Shown here in pieces: positions 25,002-38,879 of a stretch of DNA of 64,000 bases; within the stretch, counting starts at the first letter, position 1; each line of letters begins with the position of its first letter. This DNA is from Apteryx mantelli (lineage: Eukaryota > Chordata > Aves > Apterygiformes > Apterygidae), in contig NC_089979.1 in assembly GCF_036417845.1 (NCBI RefSeq), positions 120,127,415-120,191,414 of the forward strand, given 5' to 3'. A program made the position numbers and the translations under genes. Below the pieces are notes generated by a model. It was not told the DNA's origin and did no database searches. It saw nothing but the letters and a program-made list of their open reading frames with translations.

Positions 25002-28000
25002 TCCCGTTTACTGTTCCCAGTAAAGACATAGAAAACAATATGTAGACTAGGAGCACACAGCTCTCCTTTGAGAGAGAAAGACTTCTCAGTTCTGGGCACC
25101 AACATAACTACAGCCTTTGCACTTCAGCCCTCTTCCCAGGCAGCTTTTTTTAATTAAAGCTGTAATTTATCTCAAGGAAGGATCCAGAAAATATCTGGAT
25201 CTCTTCTTTCCTTCATTATTCCTTTGCTCTAAGCAAGTGGATAATGAACTAGTCACATCAAAAAAGTGAGCTATTTTATTTGTTTTATTTTGGCGTTAGT
25301 TCAGATGGGCGGGGGGTCTCCTAGAAATGACAGAATAATTTGAGCTGGCTGACCTGGCAAGCTTGTTTTTCTGCAGCTATTTAGTTCTTAGGCAGAAGGG
25401 AAGACATCAGGAGCTTTGTGGCATTTAGTCAATATATGTTGAATGTTTCAAGAACTGGACAGAAAACATGGAAATGCGGCTGTGGCATGCGGAGTCAGCA
25501 TGATGTTTGCTCCCTCCTTGCTGCAACAAGAGCTCCTTGTCAAAGCAGCAATGCTGTGTGGCACGTGTGTGCTCTGTGTGAGATGCTGAACAGGTTTCCT
25601 TTTTGAGCACCTTCCAGGAGACACGGGAAGCAGAAATACCTGTGTCTGTGCTGGACTCTTTCTCCATGCTTGGCTACTTCCCCACTGTTCAGGAGTAATT
25701 ATCACCTCCACACAGCCCATTACGGTGCAGAGTTTTAAATCCAATCAAATTGTTCCCCTTGTCAAATTATTCCTAAACTTCCTAATCAGCTCTCACAAGC
25801 TAAATGAGTTCCTGTTGCCTCATTTTCTTTGATTGCTTTGCTGCTGCAGAGGGGTCAGATGGGAAAGGCTGGGGAGAGGGCAGGGGAGCTGAAGAGCCTC
25901 CTATGTCTCTGTCTGTCAAGAGGGAGTTATTCAAGGCCTGAGACTTGCAGGCTTTGGGCTGTGGCTGCTTCCCTCTTTGAGGAAGAGGGACTCATAAAAG
26001 GAGCAGGAAAACTGAAGGGGCTGAGGAGATGAGCAGTAAAGTAGCTCACACGACTGCCAGTTACTATATATGCTTGGCCTAGGTCTGTGCCTCTTCTGCC
26101 AGTGTGAGTCAGGTATGGCATCACCAGGCACCCTCATGTCACGCTGTCAGTGTGAGAGGAGGAAGACAATAATAGAGCATAACCCTATCCCCGCTGCAAA
26201 TAAAAGACCTACATCTCTCTGGTAGCTGATTTCCGAGTAGTGTTTAAATACTTGCAGTCTCCTGCTGCGTTTCTGATGTTCTGCAGCTCCCACGAGTGAG
26301 CTCGGCTTTCAGTTTGTTGAGCCCACAGTCACAGCTCAGCCCTGGCCTGGCAGGGAGCTAGCGTGGGGTTTTCATAGCCACCAGCTCTGCAGAGCCAACC
26401 CAGGCCTGTTGTGTGGGGTATCACAAAGCTGCAAAAAGGCTGTGGAGCTGCAGCAATACCTGAGCCCTCAGCAGAGAAGGGGGAGTGCATGGCAGCTCCG
26501 CTCAAGGATCGCGTGAGGCTTGACAGGTTGTGAGCAAAGGAAAGGGGATGGAAATAACCTCTGGTAGGGTGGAGGCTGTAACCTCATTCCAGATCTGCTT
26601 TGCTTGGAATTATTCTTGTAGCTAAGCTAGTTTGAAATGTGCTTCCTCAGAAACTCGTTTCAAGTTTAGGATGTGTTCATGCTCCAGATTTACAGAGAGT
26701 GGGGAGCTTTTCTGCTGATCTGAGTCTAGCATCGGGGGGACCAGCAGAATTTCTATGCAGGCAGATCTTTTAAGGAAAAACTGTACTAAGACTGTGCTGT
26801 TTTTACCGGTTAAAAAATTCTTGGTGTTATCTGAAAGCACATGAAACTCAAGGGGGGGAGAGTAAACAGCAGGTGATATCTGTGATCAATTTAGTTACAC
26901 TTTTTAGACTTGGGCACTTCTGAAACTGAAACTTCTCGTAAAGCTCATAAAGGGATGTGATCAAAGACATACAGATGATTCTAGGATTCTCACAAATGGC
27001 TTTATGAAGTCTCTACTTTTGGTCTTGGAATATGGGAAGAGCATGGGAAACCTAAGAAAATCTTCACTTTACTAAATTTAGTGTCAAACCTCCCATTCAG
27101 TTCAGGCTCTCATTCCCATTCTTCGATTATTTTTTTCCCAACTTCACTCCTAAACTTTCATCTACTTCTTCAGCAGGGAAACAATATGTATACCACACAC
27201 AGAGTCAGATCTGGGCACCCCTGCTTGTACCTCATCTGAATCAGAAGTGATGAAATAGTCTAATTCTGAACATGCCTATATTTGAGCATTTATTTGTGGG
27301 CATAACTAGATTTTTCCTACACTGCAATTCTCCTGTTGTGTATTTACATCAAGCCATAGAGTTCACAGTAACACCATTAGACAAGTAACCGTAACAAGCG
27401 TCAGACCTGGAGCTGTTACAGTAACTGCACAGGATACAGCAAGGAAATCTCCCTATTTATAGTGGTAACACATGTTGAAATTCAACAGTGGATTAAAAAG
27501 AAAAAAAAAGCAAACAGAGAAAATAGAGGAATCCAATCTAAAGTTACATTGATTTTGGTTGAAGGGAAAATATGAAAGAACAGCAAATCAGTGGGAGAGG
27601 CTGTATAGACCTTGGTTTTGAATAAAGCATGTCAATAATTATGTAACATTCTTTTCTTTCCCTGAGTGAAGTATCATATTAGATGCTGCCCCTCTTTATT
27701 CAGAATCGGTGGTGAAGTGAATGCAAGTTCTTTGTCTCTGTTCACAGACTGATGAGCAGCTTCATTCTGCAGATACTACAGGTACTGTTGACCTGGAGAA
27801 GAGGGTCATTACTGTCGGGAGGTCAAGCTGCAGCCAGCTGTATTGGGAGCTCCCAGTCTCCTTCTGCGCCAAGAAGGCCAATCCCCACGGTGGCTCCAGG
27901 CAGATGTTCTCCCCTAGCTCCAGCTGTGCCACCTAGCGACAGTATTGTTTCCGCTCAAGGCTTTCCCGGGGCTCTCGGCCACCTGCTGCCTGAAGGTATC

Positions 28001-29629
28001 TGTTCATCTGCTCACATCACTCCCTCATCTGTGTTGTGAATCACATTGACTCATATTCAGGCAGGTTATGATGATCCATCTCTTTTTTTTAATTATTATT
28101 TCCTGAAGCAGGTGAGGGAGCATTCACAAGGCCCCTTCTGCTAGCAGAGCTGTGGCAGCAGTAACCTCCAGCACAGATGTGATGACAGCAGCTGGGAATG
28201 GTACCATCTCCAGATGGTATAGCTGTTTGCAAAGTGAATGCCTGTATACTTACAAACAGATATATATATTTACAGCCTGTGTATTTCTCCTTTAGAATAT
28301 AAATGACCTGCAGTCTACAGTGAGCAGGCTTGTCTCAGTTTCCTAATAAAGTGGTTGTTTCTGCCACAGTCAGAGGAAAACAATGATCCTTTTTCTAAAG
28401 AAGACCCCTTTAAAGTCACTCCACCATGACTATGTAGAAGAGTTAAGGGGCTTATTTTGTTTTTCTAACCAAAGACGAAGATCTTCCCCCACAATGTCTT
28501 TCTTACAGGATGTCTGAAGAATGAAAGGAGGATTGAGTTATTATTTTTAGCCTACCCATTTCCTCTGGCTGTGCTATGAATTGGAAACCTTCTTTTGTGA
28601 TTTCAGTGTTGTAGGGTAGCTAGTTTTCTATAGTTCTCCAGAAGAGAGAGATTTATGGTTATGTTATATTACATGTTTATGACTATACTCAGGAAACTTG
28701 CATGACCCAGAATTGTTTGCCAATATTTAAAGGGATTTGCTGAACATTAAATGGATCCTTTTTACAATTCATGATGATTTTCTGCAGTCCAAATATTGCT
28801 TTTTATGAGCATTCATGCAATAAGACTTTTCTCTTTCTGTGTGCATAAACACTTATTTAGTGTACGTGTTGCTAATTACTTTGTTTTTACTCAGTCATTA
28901 AATAGTTAAGTTGGATGGATTCAGGAATATCTCATTTTACCATCAGATTAGGTTTTGCTTTTATTTTTGTTCTCAATTGTAAGAGTACCTGGAATATTTA
29001 TTTTTGTCAGTACATTGGAACCAAAGTCAGTGTTACCTGATTTATAACATATCCTCGATATGTTCTGTTCCGTAAACAAAGGAATGCCTTTGCATCCTCT
29101 ACCGCAGACAAATTATAGCACTTTTTGATTGTCTGTATTTGAAATATGTTCCTTAGCTCTAGCCCACATAGCCCACTAATGTAGGATGTTCAGTTCCACT
29201 GATCAAACTCCCATGTAGGTAGCTATGCCACAACAGTTCATCTGGTGCTTGTTTTTATAGAAAAAGCTTAATTTTGAACTTTAACAAATGACAAGTACAA
29301 ATCTTTTCCTGTGCTTACTATCATTATCTGTGGCTTGCAATAGGAGAAACAACCAAGAAATGCCAAAAGCATGGAAAATTTGTTGGATGCCAAATGTATT
29401 ACTGCCAAGAACCCAGGTATGTAAAACACAGACACTTGAATAGTCAAGGACATCAAAACTTTTCATAGCTTATGCAATAAACAAATTATTCTAGATGTTT
29501 GAATTTCTCTATTAATAAAATTTTAGATTGAGTAAAATGGTGTAAGAGATAAGAATGCTGTTGTTACTTAACAACTTTAGGACACATATTAGGATAAAAA
29601 AAGATATTATTATTGTGATAACAATGTGT

Positions 29630-29690
29630 AATATCCATATCTATATATGGAGATATGTGTATGTATATATATACACATATATCCTAATAC
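29630..29690. repeat. AT-rich microsatellite with inverted repeat
   Basis: A TATA/TGTA-rich stretch in which ATATGTGTAT (about 29653) and ATACACATAT (about 29671) are perfect inverted repeats. Confidence 0.8.
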
Positions 29691-29809
29691 AGAGAGAGAA
29701 GCTAATATTTGACAAGCTTTGGGGCATTTCATTCTTTTTCCATTCCTTTTCTAACAAACAGAAGTTTTCTTAAGATTCAGTCCAGCCCAGCTCCCCTGAC
29801 ATCTTTGTT

Positions 29810-29893
29810 AGAGGTCCAGTTCTTCAAAGGTATTTGGGCAACTTTGAGATCAATGGAAATTTGGTACCTAAAATATCACAGAGGAGCTGGGCA
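29810..29893. mobile_element. Palindromic MITE-like relic
   Basis: CCAGTTCTTCAAAGGTATTT on the left and GGTACCTAAAATATCACAGA plus GGAGCTGGG on the right form an imperfect inverted repeat around GATCAATGGAAATT. This layout (arms ending in CCAGNTT, centre near TCAATGG) is that of an old palindromic repeat of birds and reptiles. Confidence 0.45.
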
Positions 29894-30016
29894 TAAACTC
29901 CTCACAGAACATATGGAATGAGACCATGAGCTGTGCTTTAACTCCACTAAATTTGGTGGAATTTCACCATTTACAGATAGCGTAATTTGGTCTGACGACT
30001 ATTTGTCATGGCTGGC

Positions 30017-30049
30017 AAAAAAAAAAAGGGGGAGGAGGGGAAAAAAAAG
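30017..30049. repeat. Homopurine mirror repeat
   Basis: A 33-base pure purine tract: 11 A, 5 G, A, 2 G, A, 4 G, 8 A, G. It is a near-perfect mirror about 30034/30035, the classic arrangement for intramolecular triplex (H-DNA). Confidence 0.85.
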
Positions 30050-31337
30050 CAGACTGTGAGAGCAGAGTGTCCTGGAATGCAGAGAAAAGAGGAAAAAAAT
30101 CTTGGAGGATTGGAGAAAACTGAAGAAGGAATAGGAAGCAAGCCCAGACATGGTCAATGAAAATTTCCTACAAGGCCAAATTTGATATATAACAAAGTTT
30201 CAAATGTTAGCAAGTATTTTCAAGATGCTTTCAGCCATCACTGGTGTGTTGTCATGGGAAGAAAAAGGCGTTAGAGCATCAAAGGAAACAAGGAATGTAA
30301 TGAAGAAAGAAATTAGAAGAGTAATTTGCATCTATTTGGTGGTATAATCTTTAGAGGCACTTTTGTTAATCAGCAGGTTTGGGCTGTACATATTAGAGTA
30401 GTGAAAGACTGGTGGAAGCCTCCAGAGACATTTCTAGGCAGCAATTTGGATGGCCACAGAACACATCTATATCCTCACAATTTATCAGTGAAATGAGTTA
30501 TTTTTCCTTCATCACTTGAAATTTGACAGTCAAAAGAGAAAAAAGACCAGCATCTTGCAGGAGCCTGTATCTCTAAGCCAACATAACACTGAGAAGTTCA
30601 CCTTTTCTTCCAGAACTTTTGATAAGATGAGGGTAATGGCATACTCCCTCTGTTCACTGGGGTGAGACTATATTTGAGGGTACCTAGTCTCAGCTGTGAC
30701 TATTTGTTCTTTTCTTGTATTGTGTTTTTATTCCTATTTTTTATTTCAGCTTTGTGAGTGTTTAGAGGTCTAGATATCTGCTCTGAAGTAAATAAATAAA
30801 AAATATAAAAACGGACAGAGAGCGAAATTCCCTCCTCCACTGAAGTCAATGGAGACAGAACAGGAGAAAATTTAGCACTTTCTGGTATCATTTATTAGTT
30901 CACATGTCATTTGGATGGATTTTTATTTACCATTATCATCTGAAATTTTCCATAGGAAAAGCTGAGTGCTTAAATCTGTACATTTCATGAATACAAAAAG
31001 TCTTTGATTTTTAGGGTCTTCTGTACATGTATCAGTTCAGAAGCAGAGCTTTCAGTGAAACCTAATTTGTTTTTCTATCTACTTTTTTTTTTTAACCAAA
31101 GACAGAGAACTTTTCTTCCCTGTGCAGGGATTTTTCCAGTCAGAATTCTTTTTTCTGTCTGTTTTGCTTTTTATTTTCTTCATTTGGGACTTTCTCTGGT
31201 CCCTAGGTTCTCCCTTCCCCTGGGTTTATCTCCTACTTCAGCACAGGTCGTGCCCCAGGCTCTTTCTTTAGATAGATAATTGCCTGGACCCATTTCACCT
31301 GAACATGATACATCCTTCCAGGCCAATCTCTTATGCC

Positions 31338-31426
31338 TGTTGGAGTTAAATTGAGTCAGTAGGGTCTAAAATTATCCCTGAAGACAACTCCACTGAAGTA
31401 AATGCAGTGGATTTAACTCTGCATTT
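31338..31426. mobile_element. Palindromic MITE-like relic
   Basis: GGAGTTAAATTGAGTCAG at the left is an imperfect inverted repeat of GTGGATTTAACTCTGC at the right, with a CCACTGAAGTAAATGC centre. It has the same style as the other palindromic relics in the window but different arms. Confidence 0.4.
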
Positions 31427-34400
31427 TCCTTATACTTCAAAGATTTTTTTTTTAATTTCAGCTTTAAAAAGCATATGAGTTTTCAAAATGTATTTGAATT
31501 GAAAGTATGACCAGAAGAACTCTTTCATTCCCTTTGATTAATACCTATCCTTTTCACACAGCAGCTGTACCAAATACAAACACATTTTTTAATCAAAACA
31601 AGCAGACTGTTTTTACATATAACTTGCTTTCCCTCTCATTACTGATCTTTTGCTGTAACCATGGATCTATCTGTAATGCCAAGTTTTGTGTGTATTAAAC
31701 TTTGTGTGGCTGAAAAATCTCTGAACAAACTTGCCTGCAAGTCTCAGATGAAGATCGTTCAAAGGATACTGCTGTAACAAAGAGGTATACGCAATTCCAT
31801 AAATAAACCCTCCTAAGTGTAAATTGTGACTGTACCACTCTCCATATGAACACTCGAGGCTTTTCAGAAAGCTGCTTTTATGTAAGATTAGAGAGCTGTC
31901 TCCATGACATGATGCTTTGCTTCTCTTCACCATTAGTTGGGCGTTAGTTGTTCTGGCTGTAAATAGACAGGCACAGATGGTACCACGACTTGCCGAGCCT
32001 CCACACATCTTGTGCTGCAAGGATTTTTGTTATTCTTGTTATCTCTCTCACAGCTCCTACTCTTTTCGAACAGTTTGTTGAGGAGAAAAGGGAAGGCTAA
32101 AGAACAATCAGTCCTTTTCCGCACCAGGACTGCCAAAGGTTTTAGACAGCTCACCCACGTTCATTTTGACTCCGTTCTGTGTTAGGGGAGCCCAGTCATG
32201 GGCTCTTCAACAAAGCACCGTTTTGGCCAGCATCACCAGGTGGAGGCAATGGGAAAGCAGAGCAGAAGCAGCTGCCCCAATGGCACCGAGCTGCAGCATT
32301 CGAACAGCACACGATCTAGGTCTCCGCATGTCCTCCCTCAGTGCCCTGTAGCTCTGATCACCGTGCTGAAAAAAGCCATAGCAGATGAAAGGGAATCTTA
32401 TGTCTTGATAGACTGCCTTTGTGGACAGGAATTGGTGCTTGCAGGAAAAAGAGGCTGGAACAATTAGCGAAACTGAGTTTGGAGAGGGCATGAATAAGAA
32501 GGACATGACAGAGTTGTCCATTCCTCCCCCTGCAATTGCATGGCATGGAGAAGATAAATTGGGCAATTGTCTCTAGTCTTTTGTATAACACAAGAACAAG
32601 ATATTAAGTGAAAGGCAACAAATTGAAATTGGATAAAAGGAAATCAATTTTACAAAGAGTACAATTAACCTATTACAATAATTACAGAGGCCAAGAATTT
32701 AGCAAGATTCTAAAAAGGATTAGACATTTATATAAATGATGAAAGTATGTGTTTAATATTTTCTTTATGTACGCTTATAACCTTCTGTGTCTCTAGAGAA
32801 AGCAAGCTACTAGCATCTGGGTAAGCAGAAATCTCTCTTCCCTGCTAGCAGGCAATTATCATATTTTGTTTATTATTGAGTTTTTCACCACCTTTCTCTA
32901 CAGTGTTGAGGAATGCAACCAGTCAGTGGCAAGATAGTGGTTCACCTGGCCCATGACAGCATTCTCTTATATGTAGCTTTTAACTAGAAGAAATCAGTAA
33001 AGGTTAGCCAATATGTTCATGAATAGCTCAGCTGGCTCATGGGACCTCAGATTGTTCATATAAACCTGTAACATTTTTTTTGAGACTAAGCTTTTTTAGA
33101 TGCACTTATGCCAAAACAGTGGCCAGAGGGATAACCTCTGTAGATGCGGAGAACATCCACCTTTTTTTCCTGAAAAAGACATTGAAATAGCAGCAACGCA
33201 AGTTGGCTGTGGTGAAATGGAAGTCCAGTCTGCTGAGCCTTCATGGTCTGGGGACAGTTTCCTTCCTCATCATCTTCATCTTTTGCATGACCTCCAACTT
33301 GTCCACCAAAGTCCCTTAATGATATAACATGTCTTTATACAGGTCCTGCAGCTCTGGAGGCCTGTGGGGAAGCAAGAGCTGCATCAATGGGTGCCCAGGC
33401 AGCCACAGGCCCAATGCACAGGGTTCGTGCTGTGCCCTGTTCTGGGTCCTGGGCCAGGAAGGACTGGCAGTCTGGCCAGTGTTGCCCCTGGTGTCCTTCA
33501 GCCTGGGAGTTCAGCTCTGCACCCATAGGTGAGCCCACCTTGTCAGGTCCCTGGTGTCCTGAAGACCCCTTGCACCTCCTCCCACTGCCAGTCAAGCCTC
33601 TGTATCCTCAGGCCTCCACTACATCTCCCTTTGGTCTCCAGAAATGCTACTAATGCCCTCCTCCAAGATGCCACTGACCTCTTGTACAGCACCCAGACCC
33701 TCCTGCACCTCCCTGAAGCTGCCTAGCCTACAATAGCAAACATGGGAGTTCATCTACCTTTGTATTTATCATCCCATCACAGGTCCTATCTTTATCGAGA
33801 CTGCAATATCTGGTAGCAGAGTATAGGCTTGTAGGAGAGGAGAGTGTGATGAAAATATTGCATAGAAGGAACATCACATCGCACCTCTTTTTTAATGATA
33901 GGATTGACTGAGAACAGCCCATCAAAAGGACTAGACACCTAAGTGACAGGTGAGTTTTTTTATAGTGGCAGTGTTTGAATAGGAAAAACCAAAATCATCT
34001 TAATATTGAATAGAAGCTGTGACTGCCATGAAGCAATCTATGACAATCTGAAGAGGAAGTAGTTGAAAGCATGAAAAGCCTGATGAGATTATAAATAATA
34101 TTATATATCGCGTTACACCATGGTCAAGCAATTCATGTTTCCTCTGCTACTCAATATAGACTGCTGTCAGTTCACTACTTATCTGCTGCAGACTTTTAAC
34201 TATCCCTTAGTTTCTCTGTATATGAGACAGTTTGGACACTGACAAGTAGAAATAGGATGTGTCTTGTTTCTCTGAGGATACCAACACATGTGGCAAATCT
34301 GGGCAAAATCATGACTGTGTGAATGGTTCAGGATTTTCTTCTGGGTACCAAGGAGAAAGACTAGGTCTGAGCATCCCAGACAAATAGTTTAGGAGATGCC

Positions 34401-37400
34401 AAAACAGTCTGGAAAAGGCAGCAGTAGATTCAGTTCTTCTTTGGGTGAGCAAAGGTGAAGACAAATAAATACGTAATTCACCTAACAAACAGAGTCAATG
34501 GAGGCAGCTTTATAGTCAACAGGGTGCTGTTCACTTACGCTGCCAGTGCATTTGTTCAGTCCTTTCTGCACTGGTTTTGTCGCTGCCTCTGCCCCAGTTG
34601 TAGATGGCAGGTTGCCCGGCACAGCCATTCCCAGGGGAACTCCCGGACGCCCCGGTGCAGAACGTGGGAAATGGTCGACTCCTCCGTTCTTGGTGGCTTC
34701 AAATCAAAACTAACTGCCTTCCCAGAACGTGTGCTTTAGCTGAATGCAAGTGAGGAGGATCAATACAGAGTAGCTGAGAGAGATTTAAGGATAGCAACAT
34801 CCAGTCTAATCTAAAAGCAACCCCTAAAGCTCTGTGAGACTCTTAAATTAGGAATCATTTGCATTACTCTTGCTTACCTGTTTGTCCCATCAGCTCGTCA
34901 CAGCTTGTCTGTCAGGGTTGATTTTGTTGGCCAAAAAGCCCGTCTTTCACTGTGCAGTACCATCACAGGCTGGGCCCCCAAAGATGTTAGCTTTGGAGGC
35001 TTTAATGGAAGTCTTTAATATTTCTGATTTCTTTCTGATTTCTGCCCCTGAACACTAGATTCTGCTGGTGGGTAGAGCCGGGCTTTAGAGCCAGGTACAC
35101 AGCTACCACTTAAACCCTAAAGCTTCGCAACTGAAGGGAGCTGCTCTCAGTAGTTGCTAGGTAACTGTAACCTGCTCACAGCTGATGTGAGTGAGCAAGA
35201 GTATTTTGATGATGTCATGCTTCAGATTCATATTTCATTTCTTAAAAGACTTTTTTCTCTCAATTTCTACAAGAAGAGATGCATGGGGGAGTTCTTTAAT
35301 AAGCTAGAACTTCCCTGCTCCACCATGCACATGCAGTCTAATGTCACTCTTGCAAAACATTGTGATAAAGCAAAATTGACCAGGGCTGCTCAAAAAAATG
35401 TGATTTTAGAGGAGAACTTCTAGGCATTCAGGCCTCTTATCTCTTCTAGACACTGATTCAAGGACTAGCTCCTTGGAAACAGAGACATCTACTTGATCAG
35501 CTACTGCAGTGCCTGCACCTGAACAAAATGATGTCTTTCTCAGTAAAAAGATAACAAGAGTTTCTGATCATGCTTTTCAAGAACACAGAAATCCAAATAT
35601 TATGTACCAGAAATGGACCGAACACAAACCTGGAAGCTGGGAGTTGTGCCCCTGTTCAATGCTAACTGCATGCCTAGCTGTAATGTATTTATTAGTGCAA
35701 GTTTAGTTACTCCAGTGTGTAACACTAGGAGTACGTGTAGCTGTGCCTTATTCCCAGGCCTGGCATGGCACATCTTAGGCAAGGCAGGTGAGAGGAGAGT
35801 CTCAAACAAGGTGCTTTGAACATGCTGCAGTGAGTATGGGATGGATGGGCAGGAAACTGTGAGTTGTGGGAGATCTGGCAACCCTGTACTCTACAAACTT
35901 CAGCCCTAAACCTGGGCCAAAGAAAACCTGTAAGCTGTGTGCTCCAACTCCTGAGCCCAGAGAGGAGGCACACATGAAATGCGGTGTGTCTGAAGGCTTC
36001 CTTGGTGGGTCTCTGCCCACAGGGGAAGGCAGAGCATGAAGGCAGGCGACTGGCCATGGCTCTGTGTCCAGGTTAGGCTTCCCCTGGGGTTCTGCAGGTG
36101 TATTTGTCATTTTTTTCAGTTTCTTCCCCCAGCCTGGGTAATCTGTTTCTCTCTGAGGTCCTGCAGAGTCCTCATGTGCTTGGAGGTCCTCTTTTGGGGT
36201 TGAGGGCAGGCTGTCATGTCTGAACACTCTGGCCTTGTCCTCTCCTGGCCTTTTGCTTCAGTGGCCATCAGGCACATTGGCACCAGCTGGAGCACCACGC
36301 TGCAGCTGGTGTAAGCAGTGCTCTGGATTGAGAAATCAACCCCCCTGTCTGCTGTCCTCCAGCTTGTAACACTCCCACATCCTCTGGGAGCGAATGCCTT
36401 CATCCCTGACCATCCTAACTGTATCTGCTGCTTGTGCTCTCTCTGTTTGCCTGTCTGATTTGATCTTCTTTTTCTTTATCGTTGCCTCTTGCCATCCTCC
36501 TTCTCCCCACTCTTCCCTTGGGTGTGAGCATTTCTCATCAGCGCAGAGCGCAGGTCCCAGGCGTGTGCTGTGCCGGGCTGCTCAAGCAATTAGCTAACGT
36601 TTGGAGTGTGCTGTGTGGCACTATCTCCCTCATGCTATTTTAAGATATAAAGTCTTGCTCATATATACAGGTCTACCTGGCAGAAAAGGAGCTGAGGCAG
36701 AGATTAGAGCTGACAGTCCCTTGACTCCAAACAAATGCTGGTGTTAAATGTGCTGTTTATGGCAGGGAAATCCAATCTCTCCACATAAAGAGCACACAGG
36801 TGCTCTTTACAATGGGCACAGTCCTGCGGGAAAGATGATACGCCCCTGTGTTAGCGAGGGCCTCGATACCTTCCCTTAGTTAGTCTGCTTAGCCCAGAAC
36901 CCCCCCTCCTTCCAAGATGAACTGTAAGAAACCTTTCTGCTTTGTGTCACTTCCACCAAAACCATCAGGGTGATGGCCATGAATATGCAAGAGGTAATCA
37001 AACCTCAGTAGTTCAACTGGTTTATGATATTGTACATGCTATGCATACAAAATGACTAGGTTTTCATTCTGTTTAAACTGCACAAGGTCACTGAATTGAG
37101 TAATGGCAGGCAAAATTTGATGCACTGCTTCTTGTTATGATATTTCTACAGGGACTTAAAACAAATACAGTTACCATAATGGCTGAAGAGAGTGCAGCAG
37201 ATGTGTTCCTCCTCCAGTAATGGTCCTGTTCTTCTGCCTGCGATTTTGTGACTAGTTGAAAGCAATAAGAAAGTAAGGAAGATTTCAATTACTGATCCAC
37301 TTATGAGACTTTTCTTTCATCTATATTTTATGTACCCAAGACACTTTGGTAAATCTAATTTATAAGCAAGAAAGGGCTTGTGAAGCATTAAATGATGGAG

Positions 37401-38879
37401 ATTCCTCACTCATTTTGTTTTCTGCTTGATTCTCTGCCCGATTTGATGGTTGGTACCAAAGATTTAACAAACACTCCATAGAGCTTTCCATTATTTTACA
37501 CAAAATACTTGGGGCAGTTTTGTGTGTGTGGCTGTCCAACAGTGGCAGAGCAGAGCACTCCAGAGTTTTACACAATGGCCATATATATAACTTCAGCCAC
37601 GTCAATTCAAATATCTTCAAAATTGTGAACTCAAGACTAGATGACTTTTCAGGAAAGTGAAGTAAATGAAGGGCAGCATAAGAACTGAACCAAAATGAGA
37701 ATTTAAGTATCATTCTCTTAATTACCTGACATAATCCTGCCATTTTTGTTTTAATAAATTACCTAAGTGCCAGCTAAAAGAAAGTCAATTACCTAGAAAT
37801 CTGGTAATAATTAATTGAGTTCTCTAAAAAACAGCACTCACCAGTTATACAATTAAATATTTATGACTTATGACTAGCAATGATACATTTTTAAGGCAGA
37901 TAATCAAATTGTATGTAAAACAAATTAGGCACCTGTAGTTTAGGAAGTTTCCATTAAAATCCCCAATTTTGACAGACTCCTCATAACTTTCTGATACAAT
38001 CGCTTTTGGGGATGAAATTTTCATTGCTTGGTCTCTTCCTGAAGCTGATTCCTTTTAGATATATATAATCATTCTAGTTTCATGTCTAAGTTTGTAGAAA
38101 GTGTTATACCAGCATACTGTTTTATAGGATTAACAATGGTATCTGCTAATGAAAAAAGTACAGTAATACAGGCTAAGACATAGAATTAAGAGGGTACATT
38201 CAACTCAAAATTTCAAATTTTGAGGGTCAACAATAAATGCTTCACTGTGCAACTTGATTATGGTGATCTGATATATTCACAGATAGAAAATACTTTTCAT
38301 TGAAGAGCAACATTTACATAATGTTGGCTTGAATAATCTGATTTTTCTAAGCAGATGATATGTTAATAAATGTTCAATAAATCCTGCGGAAATTACTAAT
38401 AGCATTTTAAAAATATCCCGTTTTGGGCAGTAGATTAAGTTTTCAAACAATCTTCTCCCAAGTTTTCTACTCTGTTCTCATCTCTTCCTACAGAGATGGC
38501 TTGTAGAAACAGTTAACAGTTTATTATGCTCTACAGAAAATAGCTCACCTGGATGAAGGCCAGCTGTCTTTTAATAGTTCCATTTTTGTTTCCATTGGGA
38601 TAGTCATATTTTTGTTTTTCTTAAAACTAGCTCTGGCTGTGCTGGCCCGTAGGGCCTGATCTTCAGAGGGCATCGCAGAGGCAGCGCTGGGGATGCCGGC
38701 GAGGCCCATGGCGGTAGGGACATCACCATGGGTGCAGAGCAGCTCAGCGCTGCTCTGACAACCTCTGAAGAGGGGGCTAGAAGCAAGGTGAGAGTTGCCT
38801 CCTCCCAGACGGCAAGCTAGATGGATTTTTTTCCAATAGAAAATCGACACTGGGAGATTAAAACACAACTGAGCGACCT

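Larger units (their letters stand above)
21007..38600. other. Intergenic DNA
   Basis: No recognisable gene. Besides the listed relics and simple repeats there are two exon-like blocks bounded by good splice signals (23537-23667 and 27748-27995), discussed as findings only. A run of AT-rich, TAATTA-rich DNA at 37745-37925 looks like possible conserved noncoding sequence, which cannot be tested from one genome. Confidence 0.55.
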
